Of a stretch of DNA of 64,000 bases, positions 24,206 to 34,201 are shown one piece after another. Location of the stretch: assembly GCA_049724395.1 (NCBI GenBank), contig JAUGWO010000104.1, forward strand, positions 62,001 through 126,000, written 5' to 3'. Source of the DNA: Spongospora subterranea f. sp. subterranea (lineage: Eukaryota; Endomyxa: Phytomyxea; Phytomyxea; Plasmodiophorida). The translations under genes and the position numbers were made by a program. The first letter of the stretch is position 1, and the number at the start of each line of letters is the position of its first letter. A model generated the notes under the pieces. It made no database searches. It was not told the origin of the DNA and was given only the letters and a program-made list of their open reading frames with translations.

Positions 24206-25044
24206 ATGTTGATGTCCAAGAAATCCTCGTCCATGAAGCCGATCCTGTTCGGATCCCTATCCGTTCTCGTTGCCGCGACCATCGCCGCCGGAACAACCTG
24301 GTACCTGATGCGAGACGGCTCCGCCTGTATCAACGGCGATTGCGATCACCACACCGTTCGCGGCGAGTACGACGCGTTCCTGGCTAAGGAGAAGGTCGAG
24401 ATGGGCAAGGGATCGACGACAGCTACGAGAAGTTGACTCTCGCTGCCTCGTGGATCGTCGACAACGACGCCAACAAGAAACACGCCGCAACCGCGTTGGA
24501 CGCCATCCTGATGCGAGAATACCTGCTCAACCAGATGATCGCCGGCCTCAAGGAGTCTGCCACCGAAGATGTTCTCGCCAAGTTCACCGAGGAACAGGCG
24601 AAACTGAACAAGGACGAAGAGAAACCCGAGACGACCACGACCGCCGATGAGAGCGCGTTGACCGGTGCCGAATTGGTTGCCGAACTCGAGGGAAAACACG
24701 GGAAGGCGGTGTCCGAGGTCGAGTACGCCAAGGCGCTGTTGGCCATGCTCGGTGAGAAACTGGCCAACTCCGCCAAGAATGTCGAAGGCGAGATCGCCGA
24801 GGCCACGAAGAAGATGGTGACGTTAGAGGCCGATGCCGAAGCCCTGAAGGTTAAGTTGGAGGACGCGCGCGCCAAATTGCCGGTCGTTGCCGAACCCAAG
24901 AAAGATGGTGAAGTCGGTGAAACAGAAAATGGTCCCAATGATGAACCAGTTACTGAAGCAGTACAAGTGAATGTTGAAGATGTGCAGACCACACCTCTGA
25001 CCACGGAAGGAGGTGAATCGTCAGTCCCATCATCATCCGCCTGA
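24206..25044 (+). CDS. Single-pass membrane protein with helical body, family member B
   Basis: Unrecognised family. The ATG at 24206 starts MLMSKKSSSMKPILFGSL, leading to one membrane helix that ends AAGTTWYLMRDG. TVRGEYDAFLAKEKVEM follows, then a helical body with SYEKLTLAASWIVDNDANK, ALDAILMREYLLNQMIAGL and long Ala/Glu/Lys stretches, ending in an acidic Thr/Glu-rich tail (stop 25042-25044). The segment TTW..MR...TVR..Y.AF..KE is shared with member C, which supports common descent. Oddity: the frame shifts by one base in the GGG run at about 24409-24411. Both sides continue the family pattern and no GT-AG intron fits, so either one G is missing from the assembly or this copy is recently inactivated. 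Divergent from member A; own TATA box upstream. Confidence 0.65.
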
Positions 25045-25859
25045 ACAATATCTGGGGACGTCCCGAGATAGGTTCTTAAACAGTGGTGTTATCGCAACTT
25101 GTTCTAATACAATATCGTCACTTGTTTGAACTAATCATCTCCCCCCTTTGATTGTCAATCCATTCCATGACCGATCTAGGGACGTTGTTCATATTCGGAA
25201 TTCCATTTTGTATGAAATCCTTTTGACTATACCTCTTTTGAGCTGTTTGTTGTGGGCGGATTTTGTTTGGTTTTCAACCTAAATTCACAATCCATTGTCG
25301 AGCGCTCTCGAAAAAGTTCGCAATTTCCAATTTTGGGTTTATGGTAGGACTGGTACTAACGGATGGCGAATGGGTTCATATACAATAGCACTACGACCTT
25401 TCAGAGTTTGTTTGTTTGTTTGTTTGTTTTTTTGGTGACTTTATAGGTCAGAATAGGTGAACGGGTTAATTAATCATTTTAAAAAAAATTGGCGATTAGA
25501 TGGAAAGGAAGGAGAAGTGGGTCAGATCGGTTCGATGATGATGGTGAATGGGGTTCAGGGAAGAAGACGGTAAAGGAAATAGATTATGGAGATGATGGCG
25601 ACAATGGCAATATGATAACGATATGGTCGAGAGGATGGCGCTAGCGAAGCGGCGCAAGGAATGGGGTCCCCATGGAAGAATGAAGGGCGCTGGACCAGCG
25701 ATGGAGCCGTCGCCGATATAAACACAACATCGTCACGAGCGGGCGAATATCGACCTGTTGTTGGTAAAGGGATGATCAGCGATCGCCATTCACTGTCGAC
25801 AAGTATCGAACAAGAAACTCGGAAGCGAGGGGTGATATTTAAAATGAAAAGGTGAATAA
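25045..25859. other. Intergenic region after member B
   Basis: About 0.8 kb. It contains a (TTTG)n simple repeat at 25407-25433. A 102-codon minus-strand frame (25555-25863) overlaps the end of the small gene at 25860 and looks fortuitous. No domain was recognised. Confidence 0.4.
25407..25433. repeat. (TTTG)n simple repeat
   Basis: Six TTTG units run into a T tract within the spacer after member B. Confidence 0.9.
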
Positions 25860-26089
25860 TCATAACCCACCAGATGATATGGCGCGTTTCATTGATCGCG
25901 ATTCACTCCATTGACGTTCTGTTCCTACACAGCAGAATATACCGCGATGACATTTGTAAAAGTATGTGTCATCCCCTGACCTGAACGAAACGGGGAGAAC
26001 AAACGCCTTCCCAATCTAGATAGGGACGATCCGATGAAGAGACCGCCGATAAACACTGTCAGAGCGCCAATCGCTTCAACGATGATCAT
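25860..26089 (-). CDS. Small membrane protein, possibly NDUFA1/MWFE-like complex I subunit
   Basis: Two exons joined across a clean 56-nt GT-AG intron (25925-25980) give a 57-residue protein from the ATG at 26089. It starts MIIVEAIGALTVFIGGLF, a single N-terminal membrane helix preceded by Glu, and continues with a basic stretch (RLGRRLFSPFRSG). It ends in a charged tail, TERQWSESRSMKRAISSG. MWFE subunits of mitochondrial complex I have the same layout: about 60-70 residues, E-A-L before a helix, then G...R.W.....RD..I.G. The resemblance is in pattern rather than identity. Most ORF callers would miss the gene because of its size. It could instead be another short tail-anchored or inner-membrane protein. 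Confidence 0.45.
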
Positions 26090-26516
26090 CAGTTACTATT
26101 TCGCGGTGGATAGTGGGATGGACGGGATGGCGCTATAGCAGCCAGCCAGTTCAGGACCAGGCCCAACTGCTGCTGCCCCATCCCATGATGTGCAGTACAC
26201 CAGACCACACTTTGAACCATGTCCGGAACATGGGATACGGGAAATGAGAATGGCGACGGCCAGATTAAAACAGAAGGGATTAGAGGATTGGGGATCAGTC
26301 AATTAACAACCGGATCAGATATCCTGAAACGGCGGAGACCAGGATCGTTCATGAGAGTATTTTCTATCAACGCTCTGAACATAAGGTCGAGGTTAAACCT
26401 GTGTAGGTAGGGTAAAAAGTACTTGGCAAGGTAGGTTATACCCTACCACCACTATGGAGATATTGATTATATCTTTACCTTCTACTCTATATTTATTCTC
26501 ATCATTTAAATCCCTA
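26090..26516. other. Spacer before the 42-bp array
   Basis: No gene recognised. Short frames on both strands have no supporting features. Confidence 0.35.
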
Positions 26517-26889
26517 TTACCACTGTAATTTACCCGTTTTACTCTCATCATTTACCTGTTACCACTGTAATTTACCCGTTTTACTCTCATCATTTACCTG
26601 TTACCACTGTAATTTACCCGTTTTACTCTCATCATTTACCTGTTACCACTGTAATTTACCCGTTTTACTCTCATCATTTACCTGTTACCACTGTAGTTTA
26701 CCCGTTTTACTCTCATCATTTACCTGTTACCACTGTAATTTACCCGTTTTACTCTCATCATTTACCTGTTACCACTGTAATTTACCCGTTTTACTCTCAT
26801 CATTTACCTGTTACCACTGTAATTTACCCGTTTTACTCTCATCATTTACCTGTTACCACTGTAATTTACCCGTTTTACTCTCATCATTT
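26517..26889. repeat. 42-bp minisatellite, left part (nine copies)
   Basis: Nine nearly perfect 42-bp units each contain TTACCACTGTAATTTACC (26517, 26559, ... 26853). One copy has TAGTTT in place of TAATTT. The array stops at 26889 at the edge of the Copia-type element and resumes at 31168 in the same phase, so it was once a single array. Confidence 0.95.
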
Positions 26890-29800
26890 TGTGAGCCGGA
26901 ACCTGTCCAGCAACATGTTCTCGCTGTGAAGCGCATATTGCGCTATATCAAGGGGACCATTGAGTATGGAATCGTTTTTGGACGAGGAAAAGGGTTGACA
27001 ATGTATCGCGAAAAATACGATACTGGGCCGCCGTTCAACGTCACAAGCATTCCAGACGTTGACCGCCTATCGTCTTGATTTCCGGCCCAATCGGAATCGC
27101 AATACATTTTCAACCCTTTTCCTCGTCCAAAAACGATTCCATACTCAATGGTCCCCTTGATATAGCGCAATACGCGCTTCACAACGAGAACATGTTGCTG
27201 GACAGGTTTATCGACAAAACGTGCGACAGCGTTGACAGCTTCTGTGATATCAGGCCTTGTCATTATCGCCAAATACATTAGCGAACCGACAGCTTCGCGA
27301 TACGGAAAACTTGTTACTGCGTCGCCTTTCTCCGACCGAATAAGCTTGACAGAGGTAGAACCTGGCGTAGCCACAGGCCGCGAGTTTTCCATATGGAACC
27401 GGTGAACAACATCGCGCGCGTACGCTTCCTGACTCAACTTTATGGTTTTCGCCAATCGATCACGAACGATTTTACAACCGAGTAGAAAACCGATCGCGCC
27501 TAAGTCCTTGATTGGAAATGTTTTCCCAATACCCCTTTTAGATTCTCATACATCACTGCGTCTGTAGAAACGATAAGCATATCATCAATATGCACGGATG
27601 CCATCAAGAAAGAACTTGCGTTTTTCTGAAAGAAAACGCAGGCATCGGCATTCAAGAACTGATATCCACGTCCACCAGGATCTTGTTCATCCGAGAATTC
27701 AATTCAAAAGCCGCTTGTTTTAGACCGTATAACGCCTTTCGAAGACGTCCACAGTGCGACAAACGCGACGTACCCTCCGGGAAATTCACGCCCTCCGGCA
27801 ACTCGATAAACAATTTCTCGCGGACATCTTGATGCTGGAAGGATGTCTCAATGTCCAATTGGTACGCCTCCAGATTTTCGGCTGCGGCTTTCGCCAACAG
27901 GATTCGTTGTGAATCGGTAGATGCCACGGGGGCATACGTGTCAACGTAATCCACACCTGGTACCTGAGAGAAACCCCTGGCAACGTAACGAGCCTTATAT
28001 CGAACGGGTTTACCTTCGGCATCATGCTTTAACTTGAAAACCCAGCGTCCGTCAATAACGCTTCTATCTGCTGGCCTAGGCACTATCTCCCAAGTGCCAT
28101 TCTTGCCGAGGCTTTTCAGCTTCTCCAGCATTGCAGACTCCCATTCCGCTGCGTTATCAAAAGACAGAGCTTCTCGACGATTCTTTGGATCAAACGACGA
28201 CTGCGCCAGATACACCGCCTCTTGCGCATATCGAAGAGGGGCGATACGCCTTCGCGTTGATCTTCGCAACTCCTGGGTGACCTCAGCATCTGCAGCATCT
28301 GACCCATCACTCTTGCCGGTACTTTCAGCATCGTCACTATCCGTTTCGGCGTCGATCGCAGCTTGCTCCTCCAAACCCCACTGATTCTCCCAGAACTTGA
28401 CGTCCCGTGTCACAATAATTTTACGAGTACTCCGGTCCAGAATACGATAACCTTTCGAGGTGAGTGAATAACCCAACATGACACCTTGTCGAGCTCGTTC
28501 GTCCAACTTCTTCGCTTTATCATCCTTGTACATGACAAAACAACCAAACACTCGCAAATTGGATACATTCGGCTTCGTACCGTATACTTGCTCGTAAGGA
28601 GTGACATTTCTGGGTAACACCTTGGTATTAGCGCGATTACGCAGATAAGCGGCTGTAGATAACGCCTCGGCCCACCACTGTTTTCCCATATCCACTTGGA
28701 ACAACATGGTGCGCGCCATGCCCATCAACGTGCGATTCATCCGCTCCGCCACGCCATTCTGCGCCTGACGGCGAGGAATGCTACATTCGTGTCGGATGCC
28801 GTGATCGCTCATGAACGCTTGAAAGTCGCCGTCCATGTACTCGCCACCATTATCAGACCGAAGACATTTAATCTTCCGATCATGAGCATTCTCCACCAAT
28901 GCCTTATGACGTTTGAACCATCCAAACACTTCGGATTTGGCGGCCAGAAAATAAACAGTGACAAATCTCGAATAGTCATCGATGAAGGTCAAAACGAACT
29001 TCTTGCCGCCCGGCGATGCCACCGACATTGGACCAATCACATCAGAATGAATCAGGTCATTTACACCTTGTGCCCGCCTTGTCGCAGACTTTGGCATTTG
29101 TGTTCGTGCGGCCTTGCCTCGCATACAGTGAACGCAATCACTCGGCTTTCCACCGACCAGCTCCATACCGATCACCGTAATATTTGCAATATCCTGCGTC
29201 AGCGCGTCGTATCCGATATGACCACGTCGTCTGTGCCAAACTTGCTGAGTGGCAGCGATCAGGGCAGACTGTTGCATTGGCAAACGGATCTTGTACAGCC
29301 GTCCAACACGGAAACCGATGTTCAGCGTGCGATTTCCGAGGCGCATACTGCAATACTGCTCATTAAAATTGACCATCGTCGCACCATCGTCGCAGGCAGC
29401 ACTAATAGAGAACAAACCAGCGGCAACATGCGGAACATGGAGCATATTCTGCAGCACAATTCGACTACCGTCTAACGCCATAATCTCAAGCGACCCAACC
29501 CCAATGGCCGCAATAGTTCGCTCATTACCAAGACTGATTTCTACAGGAAAATCCAGCTCCTTGTACGAACGAAGACGGTTCTTGTCCAAACAAATTGGTC
29601 GGCGCCAATATCATTGTCGAGTTGCGCCCGGAACGCGGTCTCAGACAATTCCCCCGCTGCATGATCCGACATGGAAACATATTGAATCGGCGTTTCCACG
29701 GATATCGCGTCAGTTTTCGCCTCGGCCGTCCTGTTGACCCCATTCGATGTGCTTTTCGCGACCAAAAGCCAATCATCATTGGCCTTATGACTAGCCATGT

Positions 29801-31167
29801 TCCCCTTTTCGTTGTCGTGGCTCTCCTTGGTTTTCCGCAGTGGGAATTGCGCTGACAAATGACCAACCTGATGACATCGGTAACATTTACGTCAATCCTT
29901 CCCACCTGCCCGACCACCCATCTTTGCGTTCGATCGCACGTTTACGCGATCCTTGGCAAATAGCAGTCCTTCATTCTTTGCTGCTTTCTTGTGAATGCCA
30001 TTGTACTTCTCATCCTCGAGCAACAAAACACTGAACAATTCCGGGATCGTTACATTTGTCTTATTGGACAGCACAGTAACAATCACACGCATGTGGTCAG
30101 CCACCACACTGCACAGCAAGGTACGGATGAACTCATCATCCGTCATTTGACCACCAGCAGTTTTAAGATCCTCATAGAGACGGCGCATATCTTGAAAGGA
30201 ATCCTGATAAATTGTCTTCACGATACTGCTTGGTCCTCATTCGCTGACCAATAGCGATTACATGGCCCGTGCTCTCAGTCGCAAAACGTTGCTTTAATGC
30301 CTTCCATGCCTCATATGGGTTGCTCGTTCCCATGATTTCGACGACGACGTTGGGTTCAACTGCGGCGACCAATTCCGCAAAGACCTGCTTGGTCTGACCC
30401 TGTTCATCCTTGCGCCAATCGTGTTCGATGAGTTTCTCCCCCCCCCCTACCCTCCAAGTAAACTCGGAAGGTAAAAGCCCACTAGTTCGCAGATCCTCGC
30501 TGGCGCTCGCCTTTAAACGAGGAGGCCTTTGCGGCTGGGCCCATAACTTGTGAGCCGGAATTGCCACCACTGGTTTTCTGCTCATCAGAGCCACCCATCT
30601 TTCTAAGCTAAGCACACAGCTCACAAGCAAAGGACACAAACAAGGAGAGTGATTTTTAGTCATGGAAACGCGCAAAAAATGCGCAACAGCACAGCCATAC
30701 AATACCGTAGATGACAATATTATCCATCCACATTTAGGTCCGTAAATGGATGCTAATAATGTCACGGCATATATATTTTTGTTCGTGCGGTAAAAATGGA
30801 AAAAAATATGTCATAAAAAATCTGAAGAATTGAGTAATTTTGTCATGCCACCTGAAAAAATCTCCGTTTTTGCTCGTCGCACTTTTTCACGCACTTTTAA
30901 CGCAAAAAAAATCGCAAAAATGTCAAGCACAACTGTACGATTAGCAACCGAGCATCAACCAGAGGGTTGCATAGCCGCTCGGACTGTTTCTTCTACTGTG
31001 AGACCGCCAAATGGATAAATTTTTGAATTTTGTCATTACAAGGGCTCTGAGATGGATAATTTTGTCACCAAATATCTAAAAAATGGCACTAATTTTGTCA
31101 TTTCCACGGAGTTTTGCTAATTTTGTCAGATGGATAATATTGTCATCTACGGTAATGTGATCCAACA
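26890..31167 (-). mobile_element. Ty1/Copia-type LTR retroelement, broken copy
   Basis: A fossil retroelement inserted in the 42-bp minisatellite. It is bounded by a 5-bp direct repeat CATTT (26885-26889 and 31168-31172) with TG...CA outer ends. On the minus strand the parts run gag-like region (about 30600-29890), zinc-knuckle and protease area (29890-29500), integrase (about 29300-28450) and reverse transcriptase/RNase H (about 28100-26940), which is the Copia order. A full pair of terminal repeats is not recognisable. At the left edge about 95 bp of the RNase H region is repeated in inverted orientation (26900-26998 versus 27113-27210). A small DNA transposon sits in its right terminal part. 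It is broken, with at least a few breaks, but long stretches remain open, so it is probably fairly young. Confidence 0.85.
30715..31152. mobile_element. MITE-like DNA transposon with 24-bp inverted ends and TA target duplication
   Basis: The 438-bp element has perfect 24-bp terminal inverted repeats (30715-30738 and 31129-31152; outer bases CCGTAGATGACAATATTATC) flanked on both sides by TA (30713-30714 and 31153-31154), as produced by Tc1/mariner/pogo-type transposases. Inside are five AATTTTGTCA-like motifs on the plus strand, resembling subterminal transposase-binding sites. No transposase is encoded, so it is non-autonomous. It is nested in the terminal region of the Copia-type element, giving a relative age: minisatellite, then retroelement, then MITE. 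Confidence 0.85.
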
Positions 31168-31327
31168 CATTTACCTGTTACCACTGTGATTTACCCGTTT
31201 TACTCTCATCATTTACCTGTTACCACTGTAATTTACCCGTTTTACTCTCATCATTTACCTGTTACCACTGTAATTTACCCGTTTTACTCTCATCATTTAC
31301 CTGTTACCACTGTAATATCCCCGTTCT
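31168..31327. repeat. 42-bp minisatellite, right part (about four copies)
   Basis: It continues the array at 26517-26889 on the far side of the inserted elements, with the same unit and in register after removal of one CATTT. The final copy decays at about 31315. Confidence 0.93.
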
Positions 31328-32136
31328 TCCACGCTAAGGTTAGCTCACAAACGCCCAAAAGACTGTTTTGTTGACAATTACGATTTACCCAGACATAACG
31401 AAGCAATGTTTTACGATTAATTATAGACGATGAAGAGACTGTGTTTGTTAAATATAGTCACCTCTGATTTTCGTTGGCACATCCTTGAATGGTTGTAGGT
31501 AGGTTTACAGATGGATATTGTGCTCATCTACGTTGATTAATATAAATCACGCGTTAGATTCAGGGATTTCCGATGTGGAATCGCCCAGAATTCTGGTCGA
31601 CAATTGTTCAGAAACGATCATCTCAGTCTCTACCAAACGCGCCTCATCAATCATCCCAAAGTTGGTTTCAGATTGTTTTCACAATACTCCTTTTCGTCAT
31701 CCCCGACATGGCCAGATTATTGCAATTGTCTTCCCAGCTGGTTTAATCGGTTCCTTCAGTGGATACCCAAGCTACCTTTGTAGTGGTCAGGCGGAAGTAG
31801 GGAAACACTGGTAGTACACAGGATTACCCGACCAATAAGAACCCGCTATCCTTTTTATACCATACCAATTGTCTTCCCAACTTCACTCAACTCGTTTTTG
31901 CAATAGCTGTTGCGCCATCGACCCTGTGTCGCATTGCCACAATTGGTCTCGATATCGTCGGCCAAATACCAATGTCGGGCGACCCCAAATCAACCTGACC
32001 AACTCCATTCTCACCAGTGTCCAATCCGACAACACGTGGTTGTGTCGACCGTTTCTCCCCGATTTGGTTGTAGAGTAGGGGACCACCGATTCCAGTACAA
32101 CCGGCGAGATATGGACAACACGAAATCGCAGGTGAT
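31328..32136. other. Intergenic region downstream of member C
   Basis: About 0.8 kb with only short frames of no recognisable character, for example 31518-31814 on the plus strand. Presumably the 3' flank of member C. Confidence 0.35.
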
Positions 32137-33042
32137 TTATTCGATCAGCAGTCGACTGTCTAATTGACCTGCGACGCCTTCATTGCCACTCTGGTCCAGA
32201 TCGTTGTCGATACTGTTGGACAGTTCGCCCGCGACAGCGGTCTTCTGGCCGAATGGAGCTGGGTCGTGTTCCCCGTCTGAGACACTCCAAACAGCAGAGG
32301 ATAGGCGATTGGCGTCGCCAAAAGTAAAAGGACTCGTTCCGAAGCTTTGTTCCCGGCCGTCCCGTTCGCTCTTGAGCTCCTCCAATCTGTCCTGGAACAT
32401 TTTGACGTTTTTGATTGCTGTGGTCAATTCGGTCTTAAAACCATTTGAGTGTATGCGATCCTCCGCCAATGCAGATTCCGTATCTATATTGGTGCGCACG
32501 AACTTCACCTCGCGTTCGGCCTGTTCAACAAGTTTACTATAATACTCGATCTTTTCGTCGATATTCATATTCGTCTCATCCTGTGGTATTTCTCTCTCAT
32601 TTGCCTCCTCTTTCATCCAGTTGTCCACGATCGCATTTCCCGCCAACTTCTTCTTCTCATCAAGTGGTGCCTGGAACTCCTTGAATGCGGATTGTTCGCT
32701 CGGTGTCAGAGCGGGGGTCAGCGAGATCATCAAATCGGTCAGTAATAGCTTGCGCATGCCGAGATTATAGACGATATCTTGGTTTTTGGTAATCTTATAG
32801 TAAAGGGAATCGATCAAGATGGCGACGTGTTTGACCTGGTTCAGGTTTCCGATGATCTGGCCGATCTGCTCCCTCTCCTTGGCGAACGCTTTGTAGACGG
32901 CCCTGACTGTTGGCAGATCACCTTCCGGTTCCCTCATGATGATCCAGGTCGTCAGAGCTGTGCAGATGGCGGTCACGATCACACTGATACTAACGATAGC
33001 GCCAATCGTGTTGAACTCTGTGCTACGCTGGCTCATGATCAT
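32137..33042 (-). CDS. Single-pass membrane protein with coiled-coil body, family member C
   Basis: Unrecognised family. The intronless ORF gives 301 residues. A short hydrophilic start (MIMSQRSTEFNTI) leads into one membrane helix, ending ALTTWIIMREPEGDL, then TVRAVYKAFAKEREQIG, a helical stretch with QVKHVAILIDSLYYKITKNQ, and MRKLLLTDLMISLTPAL. A long charged coiled-coil region follows (DEKIEYYSKLVEQAEREV, FKTELTTAIKNVKMFQDRL), then a more polar disordered C terminus. TTW..MR and TVR..Y.AF..KE are shared with member B, and the RK.LL...LT..Q order with member A. A second in-frame Met sits at residue 3. The gene is divergent from member D, and the 15-bp motif shared with B lies 155 nt upstream. 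Confidence 0.72.
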   Translation of the reverse strand: MIMSQRSTEFNTIGAIVSISVIVTAICTALTTWIIMREPEGDLPTVRAVYKAFAKEREQIGQIIGNLNQVKHVAILIDSLYYKITKNQDIVYNLGMRKLLLTDLMISLTPALTPSEQSAFKEFQAPLDEKKKLAGNAIVDNWMKEEANEREIPQDETNMNIDEKIEYYSKLVEQAEREVKFVRTNIDTESALAEDRIHSNGFKTELTTAIKNVKMFQDRLEELKSERDGREQSFGTSPFTFGDANRLSSAVWSVSDGEHDPAPFGQKTAVAGELSNSIDNDLDQSGNEGVAGQLDSRLLIE

Positions 33043-33197
33043 GTTGTCAAGATACGCGCCGTTAAGATCTATAGATTAGTTAAATTGCTGTAAATTAAAT
33101 ACGGGATTTGAATATTTGGTCGGGGAATTGATTTCACTCAGGTTTAATGCCAGAACGGGATATGTCAGTTGCCCGTCTATCCAATGGTGACGGGGAG

Positions 33198-33212
33198 TCA
33201 ATTCGGGTCAAT
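33198..33212 (-). promoter_or_regulatory. 15-bp motif shared with the upstream region of member B
   Basis: Read on the minus strand it is ATTGACCCGAATTGA, identical to 23987-24001 and in the same orientation relative to its gene. The following bases also partly agree (a C or G, then TC). Confidence 0.45.
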
Positions 33213-33399
33213 ACCTCTCCAAATTCCCGTAAAACCCTAGTTCGAAAACAGTTTCTGACAATGTGATAGAGATGGTTCGCGATCGACGTTATCAGATGAT
33301 GGAATACACTGAGTCAGCAAGGATGAGGGTGTGAGTGCGGATTCGGATACGGATGGTGCAGAGCAGAGCAGCGCAGGACGAGGAGGATCAATGACCTTG

Positions 33400-33590
33400 A
33401 CTTTAACATAGAGCAGAAGAGCTGATCGGAAGTGCGAATAATCGCCTTCCTTAGCTGCTGAAAGTTCTTCGATGACGATTTGGCGGTAGGAAGGAGTCTG
33501 GTTGAAAAAAAACGATTTGGAGCCGTAATGCCAAACGAACCCCAGACCCTTGTCGGATGCGTCGGAAGCGCAAATGAAAGACCTCAAAGA
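33400..33590 (-). mobile_element. Retroelement RNase H-like fragment
   Basis: A minus-strand fragment contains CASDASDKGLGFVW and an IVIEELSAA segment, the pattern of the RNase H-like domain of retroelement polymerases (D-A-S-D...G.G and a later acidic E-L). It is a short, isolated fossil between the divergent genes C and D and no flanking element was found. The family cannot be fixed from this piece. Confidence 0.5.
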
Positions 33591-34201
33591 TTATTTGTTG
33601 GGATAACACGAGAATGACCAGAATCCCAAACACTAGTTGATTATAAAGAGATGTATTTGTACTACTAGTGACATTTTGACCACAGAGAAGTAGATCGTGA
33701 TAATGGGAGTTTCATTGTATCGAGAAATGCTATTTCGCCTTCAATTAAGGACACACCATATTGCTGGCATCCATTTCAACGGTTCAATCAACTTGAGATC
33801 GAGTTAAAACCTTTTCTCAGAGATAAATCAACCAGTTCAATTCCCTTCTCAAGTATCAGAGATTGATCAGATCAAACCGTATTCGTCCCACCCTGATGAG
33901 TGACCAACACGCCCAGGCTGGTCACGGATCGGCCGATGAGAGTCCGATAAGCCCGTGGTATCGCCAGTAACAAAACCCTCAATAGGGGGCTGTGCCGTAG
34001 TACTACCCCAATTCCGGCACGCCGTCTGACTGTATAACTCAGCAGTTCCAGCAGTGTTCCAGCCCACGGTGGCCGGTGCGCTCAATGTCAGACAGATCTC
34101 CAGTAACGCGGACTTTAGGGTTTTGACCAATGCTGATGCAGTTCGCAGTCCGCTGGATCCCGTTCCAGCTCTCATTCGGTTAATTGCCAGTTCCAGCCAC
34201 G

